Below are positions 1-8,971 of a DNA stretch of 47,985 nucleotides, in pieces. This stretch comes from Amycolatopsis antarctica (lineage in GTDB: Bacteria > Actinomycetota > Actinomycetes > Mycobacteriales > Pseudonocardiaceae). The notes under the pieces were generated by a model. The model saw nothing but the letters and a program-made list of their open reading frames with translations. It searched no databases and was not told the origin of the DNA. Numbering within the stretch: position 1 is the first letter of the stretch; every line of letters starts with the position of its first letter. The stretch lies in assembly GCF_002262875.1 (NCBI RefSeq), contig NZ_NKYE01000024.1, positions 1 to 47,985 on the forward strand, given 5' to 3'. The position numbers and the translations under genes are program-made.

Positions 1-187
1 CCCGGCGCACCAAACCCTTCAACTCGGTGAACTCAGGACCCATCCGCGCACGCGTCTTGATCCACGACGGCTTCTTCTCAATCGGCGTCTCACTGTTACG
101 CACCTCGAGCCGCAACAACTTCCGCCCGCCGGGGCCGGCGGCGTCCGCCGCCGGCCCGGGGGAAGCGCCGGACGTCCCGCAGGTCAC
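1..187 (-). CDS. lipA: Lipoyl synthase, N-terminal part (truncated by window edge)
   Basis: Radical-SAM enzyme that inserts sulfur into protein-bound octanoyl groups to make lipoate, the cofactor of GcvH and the 2-oxoacid dehydrogenases. Only the first ~62 residues are in the window. After a short Gly/Ala-rich leader the reading frame gives the conserved block KLLRLEVRNSETPIEKKPSW followed by IKTRARMGPEFTELKGLVR, which is the LipA N-terminal signature. The GTG start overlaps the glyA stop codon (GTGA), so it is probably the last gene of the gcv operon and translationally coupled to glyA. The part encoding the conserved block uses codons such as AGT, ATT, CGT, GGT and CCT that are rarer in the neighbouring genes. 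The CxxxCxxC radical-SAM motif would lie outside the window. The frame and family are clear; the start codon is inferred. Confidence 0.88.
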   Translation of the reverse strand, partial: MTCGTSGASPGPAADAAGPGGRKLLRLEVRNSETPIEKKPSWIKTRARMGPEFTELKGLVRR

Positions 188-1455
188 GGGAGTTCCGGGT
201 ACAGCGGGTACTTCTCGGCCAGCACGGCGACGCGGGCCCGCAACGAGGTACGGACACCCTCGTCGAAACCGGAACCCAGTGCGGTGGCGATGATGTCGGC
301 GACCTCGGTGAACGCCGCCGCGTCGAAACCGCGGGTGGCCAGCGCCGGGGTGCCGATCCGCAGACCGGAGGTGACCATCGGCGGGCGCGGGTCGTTCGGG
401 ACGGCGTTGCGGTTCACGGTGATTCCCACCGAGTGCAACCGGTCCTCCGCCTGCTGGCCGTCCAGTTCGGACTTGACCAGGTCGACCAGGACGAGGTGGA
501 CGGCGGTGCCGCCGGTGAGTACCCGGACGCCCACCTCGGCACAGTCCGGTTCGGACAGCCGGGCGGCGAGCGTGCTCGCGCCGTCGAGCACCCGCTGTTG
601 CCGCTCCCGGAACTCCTCGCTCGCCGCGACCTTCAGCGCCACCGCCTTCGCCGCGATGACGTGCTCCAGCGGGCCGCCCTGCTGGCCGGGGAAGACGGCC
701 GAGTTGATCTTCTTCGCCAGTTCCTGCTTGCACAGAATGATGCCGCCACGCGGACCGCCGAGGGTCTTGTGCGTGGTGGTGGTGACGACGTCGGCATAGG
801 GCACCGGGCTCGGGTGCAGCCCGGCGGCCACGAGTCCGGCGAAATGCGCCATGTCCACCATCAGCGTGGCGTCCACGGTGTCGGCGATCCTGCGGAACTC
901 GGCGAAGTCGAGCTGACGCGGGTACGCCGACCAGCCCGCGACGATCATCTTCGGCCGGTGCTCGGCGGCCAGCCGCTCCACCTCGGCCATGTCGACCTGC
1001 CCGGACTCCGGGTCGACGTGGTAGGGCACGACGTTGTACAGCTTGCCGGAGAAGTTGATCCGCATGCCGTGCGTCAGGTGCCCGCCGTGCGCCAGATCCA
1101 GGCCCATGATCGTGTCGCCGGGCTTGAGCAGCGCGAACATCGCGGCGGCGTTGGCCTGCGCACCGGAGTGCGGCTGGACGTTGGCGTGCTCGGCGCCGAA
1201 GAGTTCCTTCGCCCGGTCGATCGCGAGCTGCTCGACGACGTCGACGTGCTCACAGCCGCCGTAGTAGCGGCGGCCCGGGTATCCCTCGGCGTACTTGTTG
1301 GTCAGTACCGAACCCTGAGCCTCGAGCACCGCCACCGGGGCGAAGTTCTCCGAGGCGATCATCTCCAGGGTGGACTGCTGGCGGTGCAGCTCGGCGGCCA
1401 CCGCCTCGGCGACCTCCGGGTCCACAGTGGACAGATTGGCGTCGAACGAGGACAT
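184..1455 (-). CDS. glyA: Serine hydroxymethyltransferase
   Basis: PLP enzyme of 423 residues, a normal length, which interconverts serine and glycine with transfer of a one-carbon unit to tetrahydrofolate. Visible signatures are the YPGRRYYGG block near the N-terminus, the DMAHFAGLVAAG stretch, and TTTTHKTLGGPRGG containing the lysine that binds PLP. The ATG start follows the gcvH stop by two bases and is preceded by a strong AGGAGG site. Its place after gcvPTH links glycine cleavage, which makes methylene-tetrahydrofolate, to serine synthesis. It carries a copy of the TCCACAGTGGA palindrome at 1421-1431 encoding Ser-Thr-Val. Confidence 0.97.
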   Translation of the reverse strand: MSSFDANLSTVDPEVAEAVAAELHRQQSTLEMIASENFAPVAVLEAQGSVLTNKYAEGYPGRRYYGGCEHVDVVEQLAIDRAKELFGAEHANVQPHSGAQANAAAMFALLKPGDTIMGLDLAHGGHLTHGMRINFSGKLYNVVPYHVDPESGQVDMAEVERLAAEHRPKMIVAGWSAYPRQLDFAEFRRIADTVDATLMVDMAHFAGLVAAGLHPSPVPYADVVTTTTHKTLGGPRGGIILCKQELAKKINSAVFPGQQGGPLEHVIAAKAVALKVAASEEFRERQQRVLDGASTLAARLSEPDCAEVGVRVLTGGTAVHLVLVDLVKSELDGQQAEDRLHSVGITVNRNAVPNDPRPPMVTSGLRIGTPALATRGFDAAAFTEVADIIATALGSGFDEGVRTSLRARVAVLAEKYPLYPELP

Positions 1456-1457
1456 GG

Positions 1458-1832
1458 TCACGCCTCCTGGGTGAGTTCGGTGTAGGCGCCCGCGTCCAGC
1501 AGTTCCGGCACCTCGGTGGTGCGGACCTTGAACAGCCAGCCCTGCTCGTAGGGATCGGAGTTGACGATCTCCGGCGCATCCGAAGTGGACTCGTTGACCT
1601 CGACGACCTCGCCGCTGACCGGGGCGAAGAGCTCGCTCACGGACTTGGTCGACTCGATCTCCCCGCACTCCTCGCCGGCGGTCACCACGGCACCCACCTC
1701 GGGAAGCTGGACGAAGACGATGTCGCCCAGCGCCTCGGCGGCGAACTTGGTGATGCCGATGGTGGCGACATCGCCGTCGATGCTCAGCCACTCGTGTTCT
1801 TTGGTGTAGCTCAGGTTCTCAGGAACGGTCAT
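1458..1832 (-). CDS. gcvH: Glycine cleavage system H protein
   Basis: Lipoyl carrier protein of 124 residues that shuttles the aminomethyl group from GcvP to GcvT. The N-terminus (TKEHEWL) and the lipoylation loop GEIESTKSVSELFAPVSGEV, with the lysine of ESTKS as the lipoylated residue, are canonical. It lies 62 bases after gcvT and two bases before glyA. The lipA gene two genes downstream would supply its cofactor. The chosen ATG gives the standard H-protein N-terminus (MTVPENLSYTKEHEW). Confidence 0.96.
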   Translation of the reverse strand: MTVPENLSYTKEHEWLSIDGDVATIGITKFAAEALGDIVFVQLPEVGAVVTAGEECGEIESTKSVSELFAPVSGEVVEVNESTSDAPEIVNSDPYEQGWLFKVRTTEVPELLDAGAYTELTQEA

Positions 1833-1894
1833 ACCGGTAAGCCTTTCAAAGTCGGGACCGGACGGCGCGGCCACCCACACGTGCGAGGGACTAC

Positions 1895-3031
1895 TCAGGT
1901 GCGCTTGTAGAACGGGGTGGTGACGACCTCGACTCCGGCCGAAGTGCCGCGGATGTCCACGGCCAGCGTCGTACCCGGTTCGGCGAACGCGGGCGGCACA
2001 TAGGCCAGCGCGATCGGGTGGCCCAGTGTCGGCGACAACGCACCGCTGGTGACCTCGCCGATCGCCTCGCCCTCGGAGTCGAGCACCCGGTACCCGGCGC
2101 GCGGGGCACGGCGGCCCTCTCCGCGCAGGCCGACGAGCACCTTCTCCGCACCGTCGGCCTCGATGGCGTCGCGGCGCTTCTCCAACGCCGCCCTGCCGAC
2201 GAAACCGCCCGGCTTCTCGAACTTGACCACCCGGCCGAGGTTGGCCTCGAACGGCGTCGAGGCGACGCTGAGTTCGTTGCCGTACAACGGCATTCCCGCC
2301 TCCAGCCGCAGGGTGTCGCGGCAGGCGAGGCCCGCGGGCAGCAGGCCGTGCGGGGCACCCGCGCCGGTGAGGATCGCCCACACCGCCGGTGCCTCGTTCG
2401 CGGCGACGTACAGCTCGAAGCCGTCCTCGCCGGTGTATCCGGTGCGGGCGAGCAGCAGCTCGTGACGCTGCCCGCCGGGGCCTGTCAGCACCGCCGGGAC
2501 GCTGGCGTAGTACTTCAGCGCGTCGAGATCCGCCTCGCAGACGGCACCGAGGATCGCGGCGGACGCGGGCCCCTGCACGGCGATCAGCGCGTACTCGGCC
2601 GAACGATCGACGACCTCGGCGCCGAAGCCGTGCGAGCGGTCGCGCAGCTCGGCCGCCACGACGGCGACGTTGGAGGCGTTGGCGACCACCAGGAACTCGT
2701 TCTCCGCCAGCCGGTAGACCACCAGGTCGTCGAGCACACCGCCGGTGTCGTGGCAGAGCATGGTGTAGCGGGCGCGGCCGACCTTCACCGCGGAGAGGTT
2801 GCCGACGAAGGCGTGGTCGAGCGCCAGCCCGGCCTCCGGGCCGGACACGAAGATCTCACCCATGTGAGACAGGTCGAACAGGCCCGCGGTCTCCCGGACG
2901 GCCTTGTGCTCGGCCAGTTCACTGGAGTAACGCACCGGCATGTTCCAGCCCGCGAAGTCGGTGAACAGCGCGCCGAGCTCGGTGTGCACCGAGTTCAGCG
3001 GCGAGAGGGTGGGTGCGGAGGTGGTGCTCAC
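1895..3031 (-). CDS. gcvT: Glycine cleavage system T protein (aminomethyltransferase)
   Basis: Folate-dependent aminomethyltransferase of 378 residues. It releases ammonia from the lipoyl-bound intermediate on GcvH and forms 5,10-methylene-tetrahydrofolate. Family signatures are FAGWNMPVRY, the LFDLSHMGEI block near the N-terminus and ACRDTLRLEAGMPLYGNEL near residue 250. The GTG start lies 11 bases after the gcvP stop, with a GAGG ribosome site overlapping that stop, so the genes are one transcript. The length and C-terminal barrel region look complete. Confidence 0.96.
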   Translation of the reverse strand: MSTTSAPTLSPLNSVHTELGALFTDFAGWNMPVRYSSELAEHKAVRETAGLFDLSHMGEIFVSGPEAGLALDHAFVGNLSAVKVGRARYTMLCHDTGGVLDDLVVYRLAENEFLVVANASNVAVVAAELRDRSHGFGAEVVDRSAEYALIAVQGPASAAILGAVCEADLDALKYYASVPAVLTGPGGQRHELLLARTGYTGEDGFELYVAANEAPAVWAILTGAGAPHGLLPAGLACRDTLRLEAGMPLYGNELSVASTPFEANLGRVVKFEKPGGFVGRAALEKRRDAIEADGAEKVLVGLRGEGRRAPRAGYRVLDSEGEAIGEVTSGALSPTLGHPIALAYVPPAFAEPGTTLAVDIRGTSAGVEVVTTPFYKRT

Positions 3032-3042
3032 GGCGGATGACC

Positions 3043-5898
3043 TCAGTTCTCGAAGGCGGACAGCGGCGGGCAGGAACAGACGAGGTTGCGGTCGCCGTGC
3101 ACCCCGTCGATGCGGCGGACCGGCGGCCAGTACTTCCCGCGCGGCGACACCCCCGAGGGATAGACCGCCAGCGTCCGGTCGTAGGGCCGGTCCCAGTCGC
3201 CGGCCAGCATCTCCGCGGTGTGCGGCGCGCCCCGCAGCGGACTGTCCTCGACGCTCCAGCGCCCGGCCGCGACCTCGTCGATCTCCCGGCGGATGGCGAT
3301 CATCGCGTCGCAGAACCGGTCGATCTCGCCAAGGTCCTCGCTCTCCGTGGGCTCCACCATCAGCGTGCCCGCGACCGGGAACGACATGGTCGGGGCGTGG
3401 AAGCCATAGTCGATGAGCCGCTTCGCCACATCGTCGACGGTGACGCCGGTGCGCTTGGTCAGCCCGCGCAGGTCCAGGATGCACTCGTGGGCGACCAGCC
3501 CGTGCTGGCCCGCGTAGAGCACCGGGTAGTGCGGGCCGAGCCGGGAGGCGACGTAGTTCGCCGCGAGCACGGCGACCTTCGTGGCCTGGGTGAGCCCCTC
3601 GGCGCCCATCATCCGCACGTACGCCCAGGAGATCGGCAGGATCGACGCGGAGCCGAACGGCGCGCCCGCGATCGGGCCGATGCCGGCGTCGAGGTCCGGA
3701 CGCTGCGGGTGGCCGGGCAGGTACGGCGCGAGATGCGCGCGCACCGCGACCGGCCCGACGCCGGGCCCGCCGCCGCCGTGCGGGATGCAGAACGTCTTGT
3801 GCAGGTTCAGGTGCGAGACGTCGCCGCCGAACCGCCCCGGCTTCGCCAGGCCCAGCAGCGCGTTGAGGTTGGCGCCGTCGACGTAGACCTGACCGCCCGC
3901 GTCGTGCACCAGCGCGGCCAGCTCGTCGATGCCATGCTCGTAGACGCCGTGCGTGGACGGGTAGGTGACCATGATCGCCGCGAGGGAGTCCGCGTGCGCG
4001 TCCACTTTGGACTTGAGGTCGGCGGTGTCGATGTTGCCCTCGGTGTTGCAGGCGACCACCACGACGCGCATCCCGGCCAGTACCGCGGAAGCGGCGTTGG
4101 TGCCGTGCGCCGACGACGGGATCAGGCAGACGTCACGGCCGGTGTCGCCGCGGCCGCGGTGGTAGGCGCGGATCGCCAGCAGGCCCGCCAGCTCACCCTG
4201 GCTGCCCGCGTTGGGTTGCAGGGACACCGAGTCGTAGCCGGTGACCTCGGCCAGCCAGCCGCAGAGCTGGTCCACGAGCTCGCCGTAACCCTCGGCGTCG
4301 GAGGCCGGGGCGAACGGGTGCAGGCCGGCGAACTCGGGCCAGCTGATCGGCTCCATCTCGGTGGTGGCGTTGAGCTTCATCGTGCAGGAGCCGAGCGGGA
4401 TCATCCCGCGATCCAGCGCGTAGTCCTGATCGGACAGTCCGCGCAGGTACCGCAGCATCGCCGTCTCCGAGCGGTGCGTACCGAAGACCTCGTGCGAGAG
4501 GTAGCCGGTGGTGCGGGCCAGCCCGCCAGGCAGCGCCGCACCCGCCGCCGAATCGGCGGCCTGCCCGCCGGGGACGCCGAACGCGCGCAGTACCCGGTCC
4601 AGCACCTCCCCGGTGGTCTTCTCGTCGCAGGCGATCCGCACGTGGTCGGCGCCGTCCGGGCCGAGGTTGATCCCGTCCGCCCTGGCCGCGGCGACCACCT
4701 CGGCGGCGCGGCCGGGGACGTGGGCGAGAACCGTGTCGAAGAAGTGGCCGTGCACCACCTCCACGCCCCCGGAGCGCAGCGCCGCGGCGAGACCGGCGGC
4801 CTGGCCGTGGACCCGCTCGGCGATGGCGCGCAGGCCGTCCGGGCCGTGGTAGACGGCGTACATCCCGGCCACCACGGCGAGCAGGACCTGAGCGGTACAG
4901 ATGTTGGAGGTGGCCTTCTCCCGGCGGATGTGCTGCTCGCGGGTCTGCAGGGCGAGGCGGTAGGCGGGCGCACCCGCGACGTCCACCGAGACGCCCACCA
5001 GTCTGCCCGGCAGCGAACGCTCCAGGCCACCGCGCACGGCGAGGAAACCGGCGTGCGGGCCGCCGTAGCCGAGCGGCACACCGAAGCGCTGCGTGTTGCC
5101 GGCGGCCAGATCGGCGCCGAACTCGCCGGGCGCCTGCACCACGGTCAGTGCGAGCAGGTCGGCGGCGGCGCAGTACAGGGCACCGGCGGTCTTCGCGGCC
5201 GCACCGATCCCGGCGTAGAAGTCGGCGTCGCGCAGCATGCCGGAGGCACCCGGGTACTGCACGACGACACCGAAGAACTCATCCGGCAGCCCGTCGGCGA
5301 GCTCGCGGACGTCGACCTCGATGCCGACGGCCTCGGCGCGGGTGCGCACCACGGCGATCGTCTGCGGCAGGCACTCGGCGTCCAGCACGACCGTGGCCGA
5401 CGTGGACTTCGAGGCGCGGCGCATCAGCAGCACGGCCTCGGCGACGGCGGTCGACTCGTCCAGCATCGAGGCGTTCGCCGTGGTCAGGCCGGTGAGGTCG
5501 GCGACCATGGTCTGGAAGTTCAGCAGTGCTTCCAGGCGGCCCTGGGAGATCTCCGGCTGGTACGGGGTGTACGCGGTGTACCAGGCGGGGCTCTCCAGCA
5601 CGTTGCGCCGGATGACCGCGGGGGTGACCGTGTCGCTGTAGCCCAGGCCGATCATCTGCACCATCGGCCGGTTGCGCGCGGCGATCGCACGAAGTTCGGC
5701 GGTGGTCTCCGACTCGGACGCGGCGGGAGGAAGATCCAGCTCGCTGCTCAACCGAATGGCGGCGGGGACGGCGGCGTCGGCCAGCGCGTCGACGCTGCCG
5801 TAACCGATCTCGGCGAGCATCTTGGCCTGTTCGGCGGCCGCGGGGCCGATGTGCCGGGAGACGAAGGTGTGCCTGGACGCCGAAGATCCGCTGCTCAT
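3043..5898 (-). CDS. gcvP: Glycine dehydrogenase (decarboxylating), P protein
   Basis: Single-chain PLP P protein of 951 residues, combining both halves that are split into two subunits in some bacteria. It decarboxylates glycine and loads the aminomethyl group on lipoyl-GcvH. The N-terminus carries FVSRHIGP; the C-terminal half carries LNLHKTFCIPHGGGGPG, whose lysine binds PLP. The frame stays open upstream through the riboswitch, but the ATG at 5898 is the likely start because it is preceded by GAGGAG and begins just before the conserved N-terminus. First gene of the gcv operon, directly under a tandem glycine riboswitch. Confidence 0.97.
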   Translation of the reverse strand: MSSGSSASRHTFVSRHIGPAAAEQAKMLAEIGYGSVDALADAAVPAAIRLSSELDLPPAASESETTAELRAIAARNRPMVQMIGLGYSDTVTPAVIRRNVLESPAWYTAYTPYQPEISQGRLEALLNFQTMVADLTGLTTANASMLDESTAVAEAVLLMRRASKSTSATVVLDAECLPQTIAVVRTRAEAVGIEVDVRELADGLPDEFFGVVVQYPGASGMLRDADFYAGIGAAAKTAGALYCAAADLLALTVVQAPGEFGADLAAGNTQRFGVPLGYGGPHAGFLAVRGGLERSLPGRLVGVSVDVAGAPAYRLALQTREQHIRREKATSNICTAQVLLAVVAGMYAVYHGPDGLRAIAERVHGQAAGLAAALRSGGVEVVHGHFFDTVLAHVPGRAAEVVAAARADGINLGPDGADHVRIACDEKTTGEVLDRVLRAFGVPGGQAADSAAGAALPGGLARTTGYLSHEVFGTHRSETAMLRYLRGLSDQDYALDRGMIPLGSCTMKLNATTEMEPISWPEFAGLHPFAPASDAEGYGELVDQLCGWLAEVTGYDSVSLQPNAGSQGELAGLLAIRAYHRGRGDTGRDVCLIPSSAHGTNAASAVLAGMRVVVVACNTEGNIDTADLKSKVDAHADSLAAIMVTYPSTHGVYEHGIDELAALVHDAGGQVYVDGANLNALLGLAKPGRFGGDVSHLNLHKTFCIPHGGGGPGVGPVAVRAHLAPYLPGHPQRPDLDAGIGPIAGAPFGSASILPISWAYVRMMGAEGLTQATKVAVLAANYVASRLGPHYPVLYAGQHGLVAHECILDLRGLTKRTGVTVDDVAKRLIDYGFHAPTMSFPVAGTLMVEPTESEDLGEIDRFCDAMIAIRREIDEVAAGRWSVEDSPLRGAPHTAEMLAGDWDRPYDRTLAVYPSGVSPRGKYWPPVRRIDGVHGDRNLVCSCPPLSAFEN

Positions 5899-5943
5899 GC
5901 GGGAGCTCCTCTTGTCGCGCACGGCATCGGTGCCGCCGTGCTC

Positions 5944-6150
5944 GGGAACTCCCCCTCTGTCATGGGACCTGAGAGCTTCGCCGCGTGGACGCGACTTGCA
6001 CCGTTGGTGAGGCGCGGGTGCGCCTGCTTTCCAGAGTGGCCTGGCTCGAAGCGGTAGCTGTACCTGAGAGATTGGTGGGGAGTTTGCTCCTTCGGTGCCC
6101 CGCCTGCGGCGTACCTTCACGTCGCTACGGGGACTCTCCCGCTTCGGCTC
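5944..6150 (-). ncRNA. Tandem glycine riboswitch upstream of gcvP
   Basis: Read on the minus strand, the leader shows two consecutive glycine aptamers. The first (about 6150-6057) has GGGAGAGTCCCC, then CACCGAAGGAGCAAAC, then AATCTCTCAGGTAC. The second (about 6030-5944) opens with CCACTCTGGAAAG, has CTCACCAACGGTGCAAGTC in the core and closes with CTCTCAGGTCCCATGACAGA. These are the conserved core elements of the family. The second aptamer ends about 45 bases before the gcvP start codon, where the expression platform should be. The family normally activates gcv genes when glycine is bound; that this one is an ON switch is inference. The remaining 6151-6234 should hold the promoter, but I see no convincing -35/-10 pair. 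Confidence 0.95.
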
Positions 6151-6234
6151 GTTCAGCCCGATCTGCAGTTGTCGTCGAACCGCCAAAGTACGCGCCGCGC
6201 CTGGCCACGTCTACCCGGGCGGCGCACGAAGGGA

Positions 6235-7434
6235 TCACAGGCCGGACGGGACGCGGGCGAGTAGTTCCCGGATCTCCCTGACCGCGCCGCGGCCCGCGCG
6301 GTTGGCGCCGACGGTGCTCGCCGACGGACCGTAACCGACCAGATGCAGCCGGGGATCGGCGACGACGCGGGTGCCGTCCATGACGATCCCGCCACCCGGT
6401 TCGCGCACGTGCAGCGGGGCGAGATGGTCGATCGCGGCACGGAACCCGGTCGCCCAGAGGATGACGTCGGCTCGGCGCTCGGTGCCGTCCGCCCAGGCGA
6501 CACCGCGGGGCGTGATCCGCTCGAACATCGGCAGCCGGTCCAGGATTCCGCGGTCCCTCGCCTCGCGAACCTCCGGCGTCAGCATCAGGCCGGTCACGCC
6601 CACCACGCTGTCCGGCGGCCTGCCCGCGCGCACCGCCTCGTCCACCCGGGCGACCGCGGCCCTGCCCAGCTCCGCCGTGAACGGGCCCTCCCGGAAGACC
6701 GGCGGCCTGCGCGTCACCCAGGTGGTCTCGGCGGCGACGGAGGCGATCTCGATGAGAAGTTGCACGGCGGAGGTCCCGCCGCCGACGACGACCACGCGGC
6801 GGCCGCGGAACTCACCGGGACCCGGGTAGCCGGCGGTGTGCAACTGCCTGCCGGTGAAGGACTCCTGGCCCGGGTAGCGCGGCCAGAACGGGCGGTCCCA
6901 GGTGCCGGTGGCGTTGACCACCGCGCGGGCGGCCCAGCTCCCGGCGTCGCTCTCGACGATCAGCCTGCCCGCCGTGACCGCTCCGCCGGGCTCCCGGCCG
7001 GCGTCCCGGACGGCACGCACCTCGGCGGGCCGCAGCACCGGCAGGTCGAAGGTGCGCTCGAAACGTCCGAAGTACTCCGGCACCACCTCCGCCGCGGGCC
7101 GCCGCCCGTCCGGTTCGCCGAACGCCATGCCGGGCAGGTCGTACAGCCCGTGCACCCGGTCGAGGCTCAGCGTCGGCCAGCGGTACTGCCAGGCGCCGCC
7201 CGGCCGGGCGGCGTGGTCGAGCACGAGGAAACCGGATTCCGCGCCTCGCCGCCAGTTCGGGTAGCCGGAACGGCGGAGGAAGAACGCCGCGGACAGCCCG
7301 GCCTGCCCGGCGCCGATCACCACGACGTCGGCCCGGTGGACCTCGGCGGCAGGGGCTGCTTCTCGCACGCCGGGTACAACTCGCGGGGGGCGCGGGACCT
7401 TCCGGCGCGGGACCACCGGTGGCGAGGATCGCAC
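6235..7434 (-). CDS. FAD/NADPH-dependent flavoprotein monooxygenase
   Basis: Flavoprotein of up to 399 residues. An N-terminal Rossmann FAD site (VVVIGAGQAGLSAAFFLRRSG, near residue 40) is followed by a second nucleotide site VVVVGGGTSAVQLLIE (near residue 215) for NADPH. The ATGxW-type segment ATGTWDRPFWP and the late LWATGFRAAIDHLAPL are typical of flavin-containing monooxygenase or Baeyer-Villiger-like oxidoreductases. The substrate cannot be read from sequence. The listed GTG start is five bases after the epimerase stop but has a poor ribosome site; an internal GTG about 23 codons later, directly before REAAPAAEVHRADVV, is an alternative. It probably shares a transcript with the upstream epimerase gene. 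Confidence 0.8.
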   Translation of the reverse strand: MRSSPPVVPRRKVPRPPRVVPGVREAAPAAEVHRADVVVIGAGQAGLSAAFFLRRSGYPNWRRGAESGFLVLDHAARPGGAWQYRWPTLSLDRVHGLYDLPGMAFGEPDGRRPAAEVVPEYFGRFERTFDLPVLRPAEVRAVRDAGREPGGAVTAGRLIVESDAGSWAARAVVNATGTWDRPFWPRYPGQESFTGRQLHTAGYPGPGEFRGRRVVVVGGGTSAVQLLIEIASVAAETTWVTRRPPVFREGPFTAELGRAAVARVDEAVRAGRPPDSVVGVTGLMLTPEVREARDRGILDRLPMFERITPRGVAWADGTERRADVILWATGFRAAIDHLAPLHVREPGGGIVMDGTRVVADPRLHLVGYGPSASTVGANRAGRGAVREIRELLARVPSGL

Positions 7435-7439
7435 CGGGG

Positions 7440-8381
7440 TCAGTGCGGGACGAGCAGGCGCAGCTCTTCCGCGGGTGTGGGCCCGGACAGCAGGGGTGGT
7501 TCACCGCGGGCACGGTCCCAGGCGAGGACGCCGGCCGCGGTCACCGCCAGCGGCGTCGCGGGAAGGCCCGCCGCACGTGCCCGGCCCGCGTCGCGGCACT
7601 GGCTGTCCCGATCGGTGCGGACCAGTGGGAACGGCTCGGGGCCCGGCGGAACCGGCACCAGCTCGACCTCGCTGCCCGCGACCTCGGCGCAGATCGTGAC
7701 CAGCCCGGCGAGGGTGACCGGTTCGGCGGGCCCGACGGCATTGAAGGCGCCTCGGTGGCCGTCGGCGAGCAGCCGGGTGACGAGCCGGGCGAGGTCGCGT
7801 GAGTCGAGCACCTGCACCGGCTGGTCCGGATCGCCGGGAATCGCGACCCGTCCGCCGCGGGCGGCGCGGCGAACCCAGTAGGTGAACGTGTCCCGTGGAT
7901 CGTGCGGCCCGGCCACCGTTCCCGGCCGCACGATGACGCAGCGGTCGCCGTACCGGGCGCGGACCTCGTCCTCGCAGGCGACCTTGAGCGGGCCATAGGT
8001 TTCCTCGCGCAGTTCCTCGGTGTCCCGTTCGGCGGGCCTGCGCGGCGCGTCCTCGTCCGCCCCCGGCCCGGCGGAAGCCGCGTACACCGCGTTGGTGGAG
8101 ATGAACAGGTACCGGCCCGCCCGCTCGCCGAGCACGTCGATCGCCTGCCGGAGGTGCCGCGGCACGTACCCGCTGACGTCCACGACGGCGTCCCATTCGC
8201 CGTGCGCCAGTGCCGTGTAGTCGCCGGTGTCCCGGTCACCGAGGAGCCTCGGCACAGCGGGGAACAGACCGATACCGGTGCGGCCCCGCCCGAACAGGGT
8301 GACCTCCGCGCCGGAAGCCAGCGCGTCCTCGACGATGGCGCGGCCGACGAACGAGGTGCCGCCCAGTACGAGAATGCGCAT
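7440..8381 (-). CDS. NAD-dependent epimerase/dehydratase family protein (extended SDR)
   Basis: Protein of 313 residues starting with MRILVLGGTSFVGRAIVE, the glycine-rich NAD(P)-binding turn of extended short-chain dehydrogenases. The YLFISTNAVYA strand and the downstream YGPLK (YxxxK) supply the catalytic Ser/Thr, Tyr and Lys. Sugar-nucleotide epimerases and reductases have this layout; the substrate is unknown. It is followed after five bases by the flavin monooxygenase and is divergent from the YCII/ECF42 pair. A TAGGCT hexamer about a dozen bases before the ATG could be a -10 box giving a near-leaderless message. Confidence 0.8.
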   Translation of the reverse strand: MRILVLGGTSFVGRAIVEDALASGAEVTLFGRGRTGIGLFPAVPRLLGDRDTGDYTALAHGEWDAVVDVSGYVPRHLRQAIDVLGERAGRYLFISTNAVYAASAGPGADEDAPRRPAERDTEELREETYGPLKVACEDEVRARYGDRCVIVRPGTVAGPHDPRDTFTYWVRRAARGGRVAIPGDPDQPVQVLDSRDLARLVTRLLADGHRGAFNAVGPAEPVTLAGLVTICAEVAGSEVELVPVPPGPEPFPLVRTDRDSQCRDAGRARAAGLPATPLAVTAAGVLAWDRARGEPPLLSGPTPAEELRLLVPH

Positions 8382-8548
8382 CCGGCCGAGCCTAGGCGCC
8401 CGCGGGTCCGTCGCGCGAACAGCGGCGGGGAACGCGGGTCCGGGTAACAATGTCGGAACCGGTGGCGAGCACGTGTCCGGTCCGGCCCGGCGGCACCGAC
8501 GTACCGGGTGAACGGCGCCGCACCGGGTGCCGGCGAGAGGAGCACACC

Positions 8549-8968
8549 GTGAAGTACATGATCCTGACCTACGCCTCGCAGCTCGACTACGACGGCATGG
8601 CGGGCGCCCCCGGCGACGGTCCCGCCTGGGCGCCGGAGGACTTCGCCGCCATGGGCGCGTTCATGGAGGCGTTCTCCGCCGAACTGGCGGAATCCGGGGA
8701 ACTGGTCGAGACGCGGGGCCTGGACGCCCCAGTGCACACCCGGCGGGTCGGCAACGGCCCGGAGGGCACGCCGGTGGTCACCGACGGCCCGTACGCCGAG
8801 ACGCAGGAAGTGCTCGCCGGCTACTGGATCGTCGACTGCGTGAGTATCGACCGCGCCACCGAGATCGCCGCCCGGCTCGGCGCCTGCCCGGCGCCCCCGC
8901 ACGTCGCCGCCACCGCGTACGCCGACGTGCGCCCGCTCGTCGAGTCCCGGGACGAACTGGACGGCTGA
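8549..8968 (+). CDS. DGPF/YCII-domain protein
   Basis: Protein of 139 residues of the YCII-related family: the segment VTDGPYAETQEVLAGYWIVD contains the DGPF/DGPY motif that names the group. GTG start with a GAGAGGAG ribosome site seven bases upstream. The ECF sigma factor gene starts three bases after its stop, a pairing that is characteristic of ECF42 sigma factors, which have DGPF proteins as genomic partners in place of a classical anti-sigma factor. The biochemical role of the family is not established; a sensor or stress-related enzyme is an inference. Confidence 0.85.
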   Translation: MKYMILTYASQLDYDGMAGAPGDGPAWAPEDFAAMGAFMEAFSAELAESGELVETRGLDAPVHTRRVGNGPEGTPVVTDGPYAETQEVLAGYWIVDCVSIDRATEIAARLGACPAPPHVAATAYADVRPLVESRDELDG

Positions 8969-8971
8969 GCC

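Noticed and set aside
27..293. Plus-strand open frame at the left edge
   Set aside because: The opposite strand encodes LipA and the GlyA C-terminus; the plus-strand product has no recognisable features.
3013..6057. Open frame of more than 1000 codons on the plus strand opposite gcvP
   Set aside because: It is antisense to a fully recognisable P protein; its composition (Arg/Gly/Val/His-rich) is what GC-rich codon bias produces on the other strand.
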